64,000 bases of DNA from Streptomyces sp. I6. GTDB taxonomy: Bacteria; Actinomycetota; Actinomycetes; Streptomycetales; Streptomycetaceae. This document shows positions 36,359 through 45,252 of this stretch, piece after piece; the first letter of the stretch is position 1; each line of letters starts with the position of its first letter. The position numbers and the translations under genes were made by a program. The DNA lies in the NCBI GenBank assembly GCA_003725745.1, contig RHDP01000001.1, forward strand, positions 3,611,001 through 3,675,000, read 5' to 3'. The notes beneath the pieces are model-generated. The model was not told the DNA's origin. It did no database searches and worked only from the letters and a program-made list of their open reading frames with translations.

Positions 36359-37243
36359 ATGCCGGACCCCGCCGCCGCTCGTGACGCCGCCGAGGAGGCT
36401 TCGGCCCTGTCGCATCCGGCCGTCGCCCCGGACGCCTCGGCGGCCTACGGCGAACACCCGGACCAGGTCGTCGACTTCTACGCGCCGCGGGACGGCCGGG
36501 ACTCGGCGCCGCTCGTGGTGGTGCTGCACGGAGGGGCGTGGCGGGCGCCGTACGACCGGCAGCACATCACCCCGTTCGCGGACTTCCTGGCGCGGCGCGG
36601 TTTCGCCGTGGCGAACGTGGAGTACCGCAGGGGTCCGTCGCTGCCCCAGCCGCGCTCCGAGGAGGGTGGCGGCGGGCCGGTCGCCGGGCGCTGGCCGGAG
36701 ACGTTCGACGACGTCGCCGCCGCGATGGACGCGCTGGCCGGACTGGCCCGCGCGGCGCTGCCCCAGGCGGACCCGCGGCGCACGGTCCTCACCGGCCATT
36801 CCGCGGGCGGGCACCTCGCCCTGTGGGCGGCCGCCCGGCACGTGCTGCCGGTGGGCTCGCCCTGGCGGCTCCCGGCCGCCCCGGAGTTGCGCGGTGTCGT
36901 CGCGCTGGCGCCGATCGCCGACCTGGGCCGGGCGGCCGAACTGGACGTCTGCGGTGGCGCGGTGCACCAGTTCCTCGGCGGGCGGGCGGAGTCCGGGGCG
37001 CGCGCCGGGTGCGCGGACCCGGCCGTGCTGCTGCCCACCGGGATCGCCACGGCCGTCGTCCAGGGGCGCGAGGACACCGTGGTGCCGCAGGCCGTCGCCG
37101 AGTCCTTCGTCGAGGCGGCCGCGAAGGCGGGCGAGACGGTCGGGCTCACCCTGCTCGGGGACGTCGGCCACTTCCCGCTGATCGATCCGTCGGCGGACGC
37201 CTGCGCGGTGGTGGCGGAGGAGATCGCGCAACTCGCCTGGTGA
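36359..37243 (+). CDS. Alpha/beta hydrolase, probable kynurenine formamidase
   Basis: The 294-residue protein has the oxyanion motif VVLHGGAWR, the nucleophile GHSAGGH, a late Asp (GREDTVVP) and the catalytic His in GDVGHFPLIDP. This esterase/lipase-like layout is found in bacterial and eukaryotic arylformamidases of the HGG(A/S)W type. Position 77 bp after kynU in the same direction points to N-formylkynurenine hydrolysis, the step missing between kynA and kynU. The substrate is inferred from context. Confidence 0.75.
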   Translation: MPDPAAARDAAEEASALSHPAVAPDASAAYGEHPDQVVDFYAPRDGRDSAPLVVVLHGGAWRAPYDRQHITPFADFLARRGFAVANVEYRRGPSLPQPRSEEGGGGPVAGRWPETFDDVAAAMDALAGLARAALPQADPRRTVLTGHSAGGHLALWAAARHVLPVGSPWRLPAAPELRGVVALAPIADLGRAAELDVCGGAVHQFLGGRAESGARAGCADPAVLLPTGIATAVVQGREDTVVPQAVAESFVEAAAKAGETVGLTLLGDVGHFPLIDPSADACAVVAEEIAQLAW

Positions 37244-37487
37244 CGGTGTCCGCCCCACCGGGGGCTTCACCGGGGCTTCACCGGCGACAGTTGCGAACGC
37301 CCCCGGGCAACGCCCCTGGGCGGCCGTCGGCTTCCTTGCCGTGACGGCCGTCCGGACGCCGGCGGCGCTCCCCGGGGTGGTGAACGCGGCCGGTCCCCGC
37401 GGGCCGTTTCCGGGGCACTGCCAACCGGGTGCACGGCACGGGGAGACGCGGACGGAGGATGTCCGCAAGGCTTCCTACGGTGAGTCC

Positions 37488-38336
37488 ATGACGAACCCCA
37501 CGCACCCCCGGAAGATCCTTGTCGCCGGCGCCACAGGGACGGTCGGCCGCCATGTCGTCGCCGAGCTGCTGGACCGCGGGCACACGGTCCGTGCCCTGAC
37601 CCGCGACCCCGACCGGGCCCGGCTCCCGCTGCCCGCGGGCGCCGAGGCGGTCCGCGGCGACCTCACCGATCCGGCGAGCCTGGCACCTGCCCTGGAGGGT
37701 GTCACCGGACTGCACCTCATCACGTTCGGCGGGGAGTACTCGGCCCCGCTGGAGACCGGACCGGAGATCGCCGCACTCGCCCGTGAGGCCGGGGTGCGGC
37801 GGATCACCGTGCTGAACGGCGGCGGTGACACCCCGCTCCAGGACGCCGTGCGGAAGAGCGGTCTCGCCTGGACGGTGCTGATGCCGGTCGAGTTCATGGC
37901 GAACGCGCTGGAGTGGGCCGAGGGGGTCCGCACCGCGGACACGGTCAGCGAGCCGTTCACGGACCGGCTCAGCGCCATGGTCCACGAGGCCGACATCGGC
38001 GCGGTCGGCGCGGTCGCGCTCACCGAGGACGGCCACGACGGCCGGACGTACCTGATCACCGGGCCCGAGGTACTGAGCCTGCGGGACAAGGTGGACGCGC
38101 TCGCGAAGGCCCGGGGCAGGGACATCGCCCTGACGGAGCTCACCCCGGACGAGGCGGTCGCCGGGTGGCGGGCCGCCGGTCTGCCCCAGGACACGATCGA
38201 CTTCCTGCTCGACGTGTACGGGAACACCCCGCCCGAAGGCCGGACCGTCGTCGACACCGTGCGGCGGGTCACCGGCCGCCCGGCGCGGACGTTCGCCGAA
38301 TGGGCCGCCGAGCACGCGGAGGCGTTCCGCGCCTGA
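37488..38336 (+). CDS. NmrA-type NAD(P)-binding protein
   Basis: The 282-residue Rossmann protein has ILVAGATGTVGRHVVAELLDRGHTVRALTRDP (G-x-x-G-x-x-G and a following Arg typical of NADP preference) and the later EFMANALEWAEG and PEVLSLRDKVDAL segments of atypical SDRs in the NmrA/quinone-oxidoreductase-2 group. It could be a redox sensor or a quinone/flavonoid reductase. ATG 37488 is chosen over the longer frame from 37341 because the fold starts a few residues later. Confidence 0.8.
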   Translation: MTNPTHPRKILVAGATGTVGRHVVAELLDRGHTVRALTRDPDRARLPLPAGAEAVRGDLTDPASLAPALEGVTGLHLITFGGEYSAPLETGPEIAALAREAGVRRITVLNGGGDTPLQDAVRKSGLAWTVLMPVEFMANALEWAEGVRTADTVSEPFTDRLSAMVHEADIGAVGAVALTEDGHDGRTYLITGPEVLSLRDKVDALAKARGRDIALTELTPDEAVAGWRAAGLPQDTIDFLLDVYGNTPPEGRTVVDTVRRVTGRPARTFAEWAAEHAEAFRA

Positions 38337-38428
38337 TCCGGGGGGACCCCGGTCATCCCTGACCGGGGTCGTATCGCCGGAGGACCCGGGTAGTACCTGG
38401 GACGGACGCTGAAGGATCCGCATCACAG

Positions 38429-39952
38429 GTGACGACCGCGTCCACGCCCGCCCGTACCTTTGCCGACGTGACCGACACGCCGACCACCGCGACCACGCCG
38501 ACCACCCCGAACATCCCGACCACGCCGACCATCCCGACCACCCCGAACATCCCGACCACGCCGAACATCCCGACCACGCAGCGCATGCCGCGCGCCGAAG
38601 CCGACAGCCGCAGTCCCGAGTTCCGCCTGGCCATGGGCGCGCTCGCGGGTCTGCGCCGGGACCTCTTCCACGACGTCTTCGCGTACCGGCCGCTGGCCCC
38701 GCTGACCGGTGACGGACCGGTGGTCCGGCGGCTGCCCGCACGTATCCGCCGGTACGCGGTCTGGACCCCGCACGCGGTCGTCGCGGGAGGCGCCCTGCTG
38801 GTGCTGATCATCGGCGCCTCCGTCCACTCCGGGGTCCTCGGCCCCGTCACCCTCGTCTTCGCGGCGGTGTCCGCGGCCACGGTGCTGATGACGCTGGTGC
38901 GACCGGTGCTCGCCTTCTGGGCCTCGCTGGCCTCGACGCCCTTCCTCGCGGCCCTCGGCAGCGTCTGGGGCGACGGGCCGTGGACGCCGGCCACCGTCAC
39001 CGCCCATCTCGCGGTCCTCACCGTCGTCGCGGCGCGGACCCGGCCGCGGGCCGCCTTCTGGATGTGGGTGCTGACGGGGGCGCACGGAATGGTCGCGGGC
39101 ACCGTCCTCGGTGTCGGGTACCCCGCCGGAAGCACGGGGCTGATGTCCGTCTCCGCCGTCGTGCTGCTCGTGGTGGCGCTGGCGCAGGTGCGCCGGGACG
39201 CGGAACGCGAGGTCGCCGCCCAGCAGAGCGTCACCGCCGTCGAGCGCGACCGGCGCACCCTGCTGGAGGAGCGCACCACGATCGCCCGCGAGCTGCACGA
39301 CGTGGTCGCCCACCACATGTCGGTCGTCGCCATCCAGGCGGAGGCCGCGCCGTACCGGGTGCAGGACCCGCCGCCCGAGCTGGCGCAGGCGTTCGCGACC
39401 ATCAGGGAGAACGCCGTGGCCGCGCTCACCGAACTGCGCCGTGTGCTCGGTGTCGTACGGGCGGAGGACTACGAGGCGCCCGATGCTCCCCAGCCGACCC
39501 TCGCCGATCTCGACGGGCTGCTCGGGAACGTCCGGGACGCCGGCCTCGACGTCGGTCTCACGACCACCGGAGCGGTCCGGCAGCTCCCCCCGGGCGTCGA
39601 GCTCTCGGCGTACCGCATCACCCAGGAGGCCCTGAGCAACGCGCTGCGCCACGCGCCGGGCGCGTCCGCGAAGGTCGAGGTGGCGTACGTCCTCGGCGGA
39701 CTCGGCGTACGCATCGCCAACGGCCCGGCCCGGGGCCTGCGGAAGCCCGCCCACCCGGCCGGCTCCGCCGGGCGAGGGCCCCGCCCGGCGGAGCCGGTGC
39801 AACCGGCCGGGGCCACCGGATCCGGTCACGGTCTCACGGGCATGCGGGAACGCGTCTCCATGCTCAACGGTGAGATGGCGACCGGCCCGACGGAGGACGG
39901 CGGCTACGAGGTCGCCGTGTTCCTCCCCGTCGCGAAGGACGAGACCGTATGA
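38429..39952 (+). CDS. NarL-family sensor histidine kinase
   Basis: The 507-residue kinase has a repetitive Thr/Pro N-terminus (TTPNIPTTP units from a 15-18 bp DNA repeat) and several membrane helices at about 110-250. A HisKA_3 dimerisation site ERTTIARELHDVVAHHMSVVAIQ follows (His near residue 290), then a HATPase with N-box YRITQEALSNALRHA and the GHGLTGMRERV box. It autophosphorylates in response to a membrane or envelope signal and passes phosphate to the regulator at 39949, which overlaps by 4 bases. GTG start at 38429. Confidence 0.88.
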   Translation: MTTASTPARTFADVTDTPTTATTPTTPNIPTTPTIPTTPNIPTTPNIPTTQRMPRAEADSRSPEFRLAMGALAGLRRDLFHDVFAYRPLAPLTGDGPVVRRLPARIRRYAVWTPHAVVAGGALLVLIIGASVHSGVLGPVTLVFAAVSAATVLMTLVRPVLAFWASLASTPFLAALGSVWGDGPWTPATVTAHLAVLTVVAARTRPRAAFWMWVLTGAHGMVAGTVLGVGYPAGSTGLMSVSAVVLLVVALAQVRRDAEREVAAQQSVTAVERDRRTLLEERTTIARELHDVVAHHMSVVAIQAEAAPYRVQDPPPELAQAFATIRENAVAALTELRRVLGVVRAEDYEAPDAPQPTLADLDGLLGNVRDAGLDVGLTTTGAVRQLPPGVELSAYRITQEALSNALRHAPGASAKVEVAYVLGGLGVRIANGPARGLRKPAHPAGSAGRGPRPAEPVQPAGATGSGHGLTGMRERVSMLNGEMATGPTEDGGYEVAVFLPVAKDETV

Positions 39953-40608
39953 CCATCCGCGTCCTGATAGCGGACGACCAGGCGATGGTCCGCGAGGGCT
40001 TCTCCGTCCTGATGAACGCCATGCCCGGCATCGAGGTGGTCGGCGAGGCGGTCGACGGCCGCGAGGCGGTCGCACAGGTCGACGCGCTGCAGCCCGACGT
40101 GGTCCTGATGGACATCCGCATGCCCGAACTCAACGGCATCGAGGCCACCCGCGAGATCGTCGCCGCCGACAGCGACGCGAAGGTGCTGGTGCTGACGACC
40201 TTCGACCTGGACGAGTACGTGTACCAGGCGCTGCGCGCCGGTGCCTCCGGCTTCCTGCTGAAGGACGCCTCCGCCCGCCGCCTCGCGGACGGAGTACGGG
40301 TGGTGGCGGCCGGCGAGGCCCTGCTCGCGCCGTCCGTCACCCGCAGGCTGATCACGGAGTTCTCCCGGATCTCGGCGGCGCCCGGGACGCCTGTGCTGGC
40401 CCGGGTCGGCGATCTGACGGAACGTGAGACGGAGGTCCTGGTCCTGATCGCACAGGGGCTGTCGAACGCGGAGATCGCCGCGCAGCTCGTCGTCGCCGAG
40501 TCCACGATCAAGACCCATGTCAGCCGGATCCTGGTGAAACTGGGGCTGCGGGACCGGACGCAGGCGGCGGTGTTCGCCTACGAGGCGAGGCTGGTCACGC
40601 CGGGCTGA
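39949..40608 (+). CDS. NarL/FixJ-type response regulator
   Basis: The 219-residue protein has a receiver domain with acidic pocket IADD, phospho-acceptor Asp55 in VVLMDIRMPELNG, Thr in VLTTFD and Lys in FLLKDAS. A LuxR-type HTH follows (LTERETEVLVLIAQGLSNAEIAAQLVVAESTIKTHVSRIL). It is the partner of the sensor kinase upstream (ATGA overlap). Target genes are unknown. Confidence 0.92.
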   Translation: MTIRVLIADDQAMVREGFSVLMNAMPGIEVVGEAVDGREAVAQVDALQPDVVLMDIRMPELNGIEATREIVAADSDAKVLVLTTFDLDEYVYQALRAGASGFLLKDASARRLADGVRVVAAGEALLAPSVTRRLITEFSRISAAPGTPVLARVGDLTERETEVLVLIAQGLSNAEIAAQLVVAESTIKTHVSRILVKLGLRDRTQAAVFAYEARLVTPG

Positions 40609-40635
40609 GTTCTCCGCCCCCGGTCGGCGTGGCTG

Positions 40636-40760
40636 CCGGACGGTCCGTTGACGGCCCGCGGACGGTTTGCGGACGGTTTGCGGACGGTCCGCGGACGGTC
40701 CGCGGACGGCCTGCGGAGGGTCCGCGGACGGCCTGCGGAGGGTCCGTGGACGGCCCGGCG
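40636..40760. repeat. Short tandem repeats (GCGGACGGTCCG type)
   Basis: About nine imperfect 11-13 bp units (GCGGACGGTTT, GCGGACGGTCC, GCGGACGGCCT, GCGGAGGGTCC) follow the response-regulator stop. Each unit contains a small inverted repeat, so the run may act as a terminator between convergent genes. Confidence 0.75.
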
Positions 40761-40816
40761 GGCGGCACGGCCGGGAGACCGCCGCCGGTTCCGGCGCGTC
40801 GGTTCAGTGCGTCGGT

Positions 40817-41563
40817 TCAGTGCGGCCGGTGGGGTGGTGCCTCCGGCGGGTGGGGTGGCGGCTCGGGTGGCGGTGGCGGCCCCGCCGGTCGCGGCGGTGC
40901 CTCCGGCGGGGGCGGCGGTCCGGGCTCGTGTGCCGGAGGGCCCGGCGTTGGTCCGGGTGCGTGCGGTGGCGGTGGCGGTTCGGGTGCGGGCGGCTGCGGT
41001 GGTGGCGCGGGCGGGGCCGTCCCCGATGGCGGCGGTCCGGGCTCGTGTGCCGGAGGGCCCGGCCTTGGTCCCGGTGCGTGCGGTGGTGGTTCCGGCGGCA
41101 TGCTGGTGAGATCCGGCGCCGGCTCCGGCCACACGAGCAGCACGGGGCACGGGGCGTGGTCCACGACGAACCGCGCGGCCGGGCCCAGACTGCGCGGCCC
41201 CAGGTGCGCGCGGTCCCCGTCCCTGGCGACGACGAGCAGCTCGGCGCCCTCGGCCGCGGCGACGACCTCCCGCTCCGCCCGGCCCGAGCGTTCAAGGCGC
41301 GCGCACGGCCGGCCGAATCGCTCGGCAGCCAGGGCGAGCAGCCGTGCGGCCGAGTCGGCGCCGAGGCCCTCCACCCGGTCCCCCGGGTCGTCCTCCTGGC
41401 GCCCCCGCCCCATCAGGCCGGCGAACGCCCCGCGGGCGACGCCCGCCGAGACCGGTTCGCTGACGTGCAGCAGCGTGACCTCCTCGCCCTCGGCCGTACG
41501 GTCGCGTGCGGCGTCGACGCACGCGGGCCAGGTGCCCTCGACGATCCAGGCGATCACGGGCAT
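40817..41563 (-). CDS. Universal stress protein with long Pro/Gly tail
   Basis: Residues 1-150 form a UspA-like alpha/beta domain (VIAWIVEGTWPACVDAARD, EEVTLLHVSEP, ELLVVARDGDRAHLGPRSLGPAARFVVDHAPCPVLLVW) with the G-x2-G-x9-G-type nucleotide loop partly kept. The last ~95 residues are Pro/Gly/His/Glu-rich and contain a repeated PHAPGPxPGPPAHEPGPPP block. Such a tail is not usual for Usp. ATG 41563 lies 5 bp after the permease stop at 41569, so both genes are probably co-transcribed. Confidence 0.75.
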   Translation of the reverse strand: MPVIAWIVEGTWPACVDAARDRTAEGEEVTLLHVSEPVSAGVARGAFAGLMGRGRQEDDPGDRVEGLGADSAARLLALAAERFGRPCARLERSGRAEREVVAAAEGAELLVVARDGDRAHLGPRSLGPAARFVVDHAPCPVLLVWPEPAPDLTSMPPEPPPHAPGPRPGPPAHEPGPPPSGTAPPAPPPQPPAPEPPPPPHAPGPTPGPPAHEPGPPPPPEAPPRPAGPPPPPEPPPHPPEAPPHRPH

Positions 41564-41568
41564 GGGAA

Positions 41569-42786
41569 TCAGCCTCCCGAACCTTGGAGCACGAGCAGTG
41601 ACGCCCACAGTGCCATGACCGACAGCACGAGGGCGGTCGGCACGGTGAGCAGACCGAGCCGGGTGAACTCCGCGAGGTCCACTTCGTGTTCGTGCTGGTG
41701 CACGATCCGGCGCCACAACAGCGTGGCCAGCGAGCCGGCGTAGGTCAGGTTGGGGCCGATGTTCACGCCCAGCAGGACGGCCAGCACCGCACCGGGGCCG
41801 GCGGGAACGGCCAGGGGGAGCAGCACCAGCACCGCGGGCAGATTGTTGATCAGGTTGGCGAGCAGCGCGGCCAGGGCCGCCAGCGCCAGCAGTGCGGGCA
41901 GCGAGGTGCCGGACGGGACGAGCCGCCCGAGGAGATCCGCGAGGCCGTTGTCGACGACCGCCCGGACCACGATGCCGAGCCCGAGGACGAACGCCAGGAA
42001 CGGCAGGGAAGCGGCGCCGACGATGCCGCGCACGGTGGTGCGCCGGCGGGCGGCCGCGTGGACGCCGAGGACGAGGGCCCCCGCGGCGGCCGCCCAGGCC
42101 GGGTCGAGGCCCAGCGCGGAGGCGGCGACGAACCCGGCCAGTGTGCAGCCCACGGTGGCCAGCGCGAACACCGGCAGCGCGACGGTCCCGCCGGACGCAG
42201 GGGATCCGGCGCCGATGCTGAGGTCGGCGGCGAAGAACCGGCGGAGGACGACGTACTCGACGGCGATCGCGACCAGCCACGGCAGGGCCATCAGCCCGGC
42301 GAACCGGGTGAAGCTCAGCCCGCTCGCCGAGAACGCCAGCAGGTTGGTCAGGTTGGACACGGGCAGCAGCAGCGAGGCGGAGTTCGACAGATGGGTGCAG
42401 GCGTAGACGTGCGGCTTGGGCCTGACGCCCATCCGTGCGGCGGTCGCGAACACGACGGGGGTGAGCAGCACGATCGTGGCGTCCAGACTGAGCACCGCGG
42501 TGATCACCGAGGCGAGCCCGAAGACGGACGCGAGCAGCCGCTTGGGCCGTCCCGCCGACCGCCGTGCCATCCAGGCACCGCAGGCGCGGAACAGCCCCTC
42601 GTCGTCGCAGAGCCGGGCCAGTACCAGCACCGCGGCCAGAAAGCCGATCACCGGGCCGAGCCGTGCGACCTCCTCGGCCGCATGTGCCGTGGAGATCGCG
42701 CCGGTGGCGATCAGCACGGCGGCCGCGGGTACGGCCACGGCGGCCTCCGGCACGCCGAACGGCCTGACGACCGCGCAGAAGAGCAC
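41569..42786 (-). CDS. SLC13/ArsB-type ion permease
   Basis: The roughly 405-residue membrane protein has many helices and the family segments LSLDATIVLLTPVVFATAARMG, YACTHLSNSASLLLPVSNLTNLLAFSASGLSF and LINNLPAVLVLLPLA ... VNIGPNLTYAGSLATLLW. These are typical of the ArsB/NhaD/citrate (ion transporter) superfamily, which exports arsenite or exchanges Na+/H+ or carboxylates. Upstream codons (ILSTPLAEALSALLLLL) continue the first helix without a standard start codon, so the true start may lie upstream of GTG 42786. Confidence 0.8.
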   Translation of the reverse strand: MLFCAVVRPFGVPEAAVAVPAAAVLIATGAISTAHAAEEVARLGPVIGFLAAVLVLARLCDDEGLFRACGAWMARRSAGRPKRLLASVFGLASVITAVLSLDATIVLLTPVVFATAARMGVRPKPHVYACTHLSNSASLLLPVSNLTNLLAFSASGLSFTRFAGLMALPWLVAIAVEYVVLRRFFAADLSIGAGSPASGGTVALPVFALATVGCTLAGFVAASALGLDPAWAAAAGALVLGVHAAARRRTTVRGIVGAASLPFLAFVLGLGIVVRAVVDNGLADLLGRLVPSGTSLPALLALAALAALLANLINNLPAVLVLLPLAVPAGPGAVLAVLLGVNIGPNLTYAGSLATLLWRRIVHQHEHEVDLAEFTRLGLLTVPTALVLSVMALWASLLVLQGSGG

Positions 42787-42890
42787 CAGGAGCAGCAGGA
42801 GGGCGGACAGTGCCTCCGCGAGGGGTGTGGACAGGATCGGTGCCTCCGGGACGTGGTGCGGGGCGGTGACGTGGTGCGGGGCGGGGCCGG

Positions 42891-43006
42891 GACGTGATGG
42901 ATGGTGACGGAGTGCGGGGCCGGGACGTGGTGCGGGGCGGGGCCGGGACGTGATGGATGGTGACGGAGTGCGGGGCCGGGACGTGATGGATGGTGACGGA
43001 GTGTGG
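42891..43006. repeat. 34-bp tandem repeats in a divergent promoter region
   Basis: A GACGTGATGGATGGTGACGG-type unit of 34 bp begins at 42891, 42947 and 42980, with the first two separated by a related GACGTGGTGCGGGGCGGGGCC block that also occurs at 42850-42890. The array lies between the divergent permease and P450 genes. The near-identity of the units implies recent duplication. Confidence 0.8.
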
Positions 43007-43091
43007 TCGATGCGGTGTACCGGGTGACTCCTCTCATCGAACCACCCCGGGACCTCTCCCGAACCGCGCCGCGGGCGGCTAGCGTCCGTGT

Positions 43092-44300
43092 ATGGATGCT
43101 CCTGTGTTCGCTCCCTGGTCGCCCGCCTTCACCGCGGACCCGTACCCCGCGTACGCGGAACTCCGCGACCGGGGACGGGTGCACTGGTTCGAGCCGACAC
43201 GGCAGTGGCTCGTGCCCCACTACGCCGATGTGGCCGCCCTGCTGCGGGACCGCCGTCTCGGCCGTACGTATCTGCACCGGTTCACCCATGAGGAGTTCGG
43301 GCGTACACCCCCGCCGCCCGGGCACGAGCCCTTCCACACGCTGAACGACAACGGGCTGCTCGACCTCGAGGCGCCGGACCACACGCGGATCCGGCGGCTG
43401 GTGACCAAGGCGTTCACTCCGCGGACCGTGCAGACGCTGGAGCCGACCGTGCGCCGACTGGCCGACGAACTGGTGCGCGAGCTGGTGAAGAACGGCGGCG
43501 GCGATCTGCTCGCCGAGGTCGCCGAGCCGCTGCCGGTCGCGGTCATCGCGGAGATGCTCGGGATACCGGAGTCCGACCGAGGTCTGCTGCGGCCCTGGTC
43601 GGCGGACATCTGCGGGATGTTCGAGCTGAACCCGTCCGAGGAGACCGCGGCGAGGGCGGTCCGGGCCTCGGTGGAGTTCTCCGCCTATCTGCGGGAGCTG
43701 ATCGCCGAGCGCCGCGCCCGGCCGGGCGGGGACCTGGTCTCGGCGCTGATCTCCGCGCACGACCAGGGGGAGAGGCTCAGCGAGCAGGAGATGGTGTCCA
43801 CCTGCGTGCTGCTGCTGAACGCGGGACACGAGGCGACCGTCAACACCACCGCGAACGGCTGGTGGACGCTGTTCCGCCACCCGGCCGAGCTGGCGAGGCT
43901 GCGGGCCGACCACGGGCTGCTGTCCACGGCGGTGGAGGAGCTGATGCGGTACGACACCCCGCTCCAGATGTTCGAGCGCTGGGTGCTCGACGACATCGAG
44001 ATCGGCGGCACGGTCGTCCCGCGCGGCTCCGAGCTGGCGCTGCTCTTCGGCTCGGCCAACCGGGACCCGGCCCGCTTCGAGCGCCCGGCCGAACTGGACC
44101 TCGGCCGTGCCGACAACCCGCACATCACCTTCGGAGCAGGTGTGCACTACTGCCTGGGTGCCCCGCTGGCCCGGGTCGAACTGGCCGCTTCCTTCGGTGA
44201 ACTGCTGCGGCAGGCACCGGGGATGCGGCTCGCTGCGGAGCCGGAGTGGAAACCGGGTTATGTGATCAGGGGGTTGCGGGAGCTGCGCGTGGATCTGTGA
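43092..44300 (+). CDS. Cytochrome P450
   Basis: The 402-residue soluble P450 has the I-helix LLLNAGHEATVNT, the ExxR of VEELMRYDTPLQ, and the haem loop ITFGAGVHYCLGAPLARVE with Cys354 as thiolate ligand. Size and motifs match Streptomyces CYP105/107-type monooxygenases, which need a separate ferredoxin and reductase; neither is adjacent. The substrate is unknown. ATG 43092. Confidence 0.93.
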   Translation: MDAPVFAPWSPAFTADPYPAYAELRDRGRVHWFEPTRQWLVPHYADVAALLRDRRLGRTYLHRFTHEEFGRTPPPPGHEPFHTLNDNGLLDLEAPDHTRIRRLVTKAFTPRTVQTLEPTVRRLADELVRELVKNGGGDLLAEVAEPLPVAVIAEMLGIPESDRGLLRPWSADICGMFELNPSEETAARAVRASVEFSAYLRELIAERRARPGGDLVSALISAHDQGERLSEQEMVSTCVLLLNAGHEATVNTTANGWWTLFRHPAELARLRADHGLLSTAVEELMRYDTPLQMFERWVLDDIEIGGTVVPRGSELALLFGSANRDPARFERPAELDLGRADNPHITFGAGVHYCLGAPLARVELAASFGELLRQAPGMRLAAEPEWKPGYVIRGLRELRVDL

Positions 44301-44321
44301 GGTGGCCCTGCGCGGGCGGTC

Positions 44322-44648
44322 TCAGTGGACGAACTCCGGTTGCTGGTAGGGCATCCACCAGGTGGTCAGGCCCCAGACGCCGAGGGCGAGTCCGGCCACC
44401 GCGGCCACCGCGGCGAGCCAGGGGCGGTGCAGCCATCGCAGAGCGGCGGCCCAGACGGCGAGCGGCAGCAGCGCTCCGCCCAGAGCGACCAGGGGGAGGT
44501 CGACGTAGAGCACGCTCAGGTCCCGGTGCCGCTGCCCGACGCCGCCGTCGATGCTGACCCTGGCCAGCGGTGCCCAGCAGAGCAGAGCGGTGGCCGCACC
44601 CCCGGCCGCGAGGAGGCAGCCCGCGCCGCCCCTGGTGTCTTCCCTCAT
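44322..44648 (-). CDS. Small membrane protein
   Basis: The 108-residue protein has two or three predicted helices (GCLLAAGGAATALLCWAPLA, LPLVALGGALLPLAVWAAAL, PWLAAVAAVAGLALGVWGLTTWW) and a short polar tail (MPYQQPEFVH). I do not recognise a family. It converges on the P450 gene. ATG 44648. Confidence 0.6.
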   Translation of the reverse strand: MREDTRGGAGCLLAAGGAATALLCWAPLARVSIDGGVGQRHRDLSVLYVDLPLVALGGALLPLAVWAAALRWLHRPWLAAVAAVAGLALGVWGLTTWWMPYQQPEFVH

Positions 44649-44704
44649 GACCACCACGGACGCGGGAGCGTTTCCGGTGGTTCCGGGGGCGAGGTGACGG
44701 AACG

Positions 44705-45020
44705 GCCGTTCCGCCCGCTCCCGTCCCGTGCCGCGCGTGCCGTCCGGGTCCGTGGCCCGTGCCGTTCCGCCCGCTCCCGTCCCGTGCCGCGCGTGCCGTT
44801 CCGCCTGTCTCTGGGTCCGTGGCCCGTGCCGTTCCGCCCGCTCCCGTCCCGTGCCGCGCGTGCCGTCCGGGTCCGTGGCCCGTGCCGTTCCGCCCGCTCC
44901 CGTCCCGTGCCGCGCGTGCCGTTCCGCCTGTCTCTGGGTCCGTGGCCCGTGCCGTTCCGCCCGCTCCCGCCCCGTGCCGCGCGTGCCGTCCCGCCTGTCT
45001 CTGCGTCCGTGGCCCGTGCC
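44705..45020. repeat. Higher-order tandem repeat, 56/67-bp units
   Basis: GCCGTTCCGCCCGCTCCCGT recurs at 44705, 44761, 44828, 44884 and (one mismatch) 44951, giving units of 56, 67, 56, 67 and 67 bp. The 67-bp form adds a TTCCGCCTGTCTCTG stretch. The AB-AB-B order shows duplication of a two-unit block. It fills the gap upstream of the small membrane gene; the remaining gap to 45252 is GC-rich with no gene. Confidence 0.85.
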
Positions 45021-45252
45021 TGCCTCCATCGCCCCGCCCGCACCTGCCTCCGTGGCCCGTGCCGCCCGCGCCGCCGCCCCGCGTCCCCCGGGTGGGTGCG
45101 CGTCCGTCGCCCCGGTCGCCCCGGTCCCTCTGGTCCCCCGGTCCCCCTCCGTCCCCCCGGTCCCGTCGCCCCGCGTCCCCCCTGCGGGCGTACCCGGCCT
45201 GCCGGGCGGTGGGTCGTGCGCGCGGAGGATTCCGGCCCGCGGGCGGAGCTCT

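Noticed and set aside
44705-45020. CRISPR-like array
   Set aside because: The units are contiguous with no unique spacers, are 56-67 bp long, and no cas gene is near. It is a plain tandem repeat.
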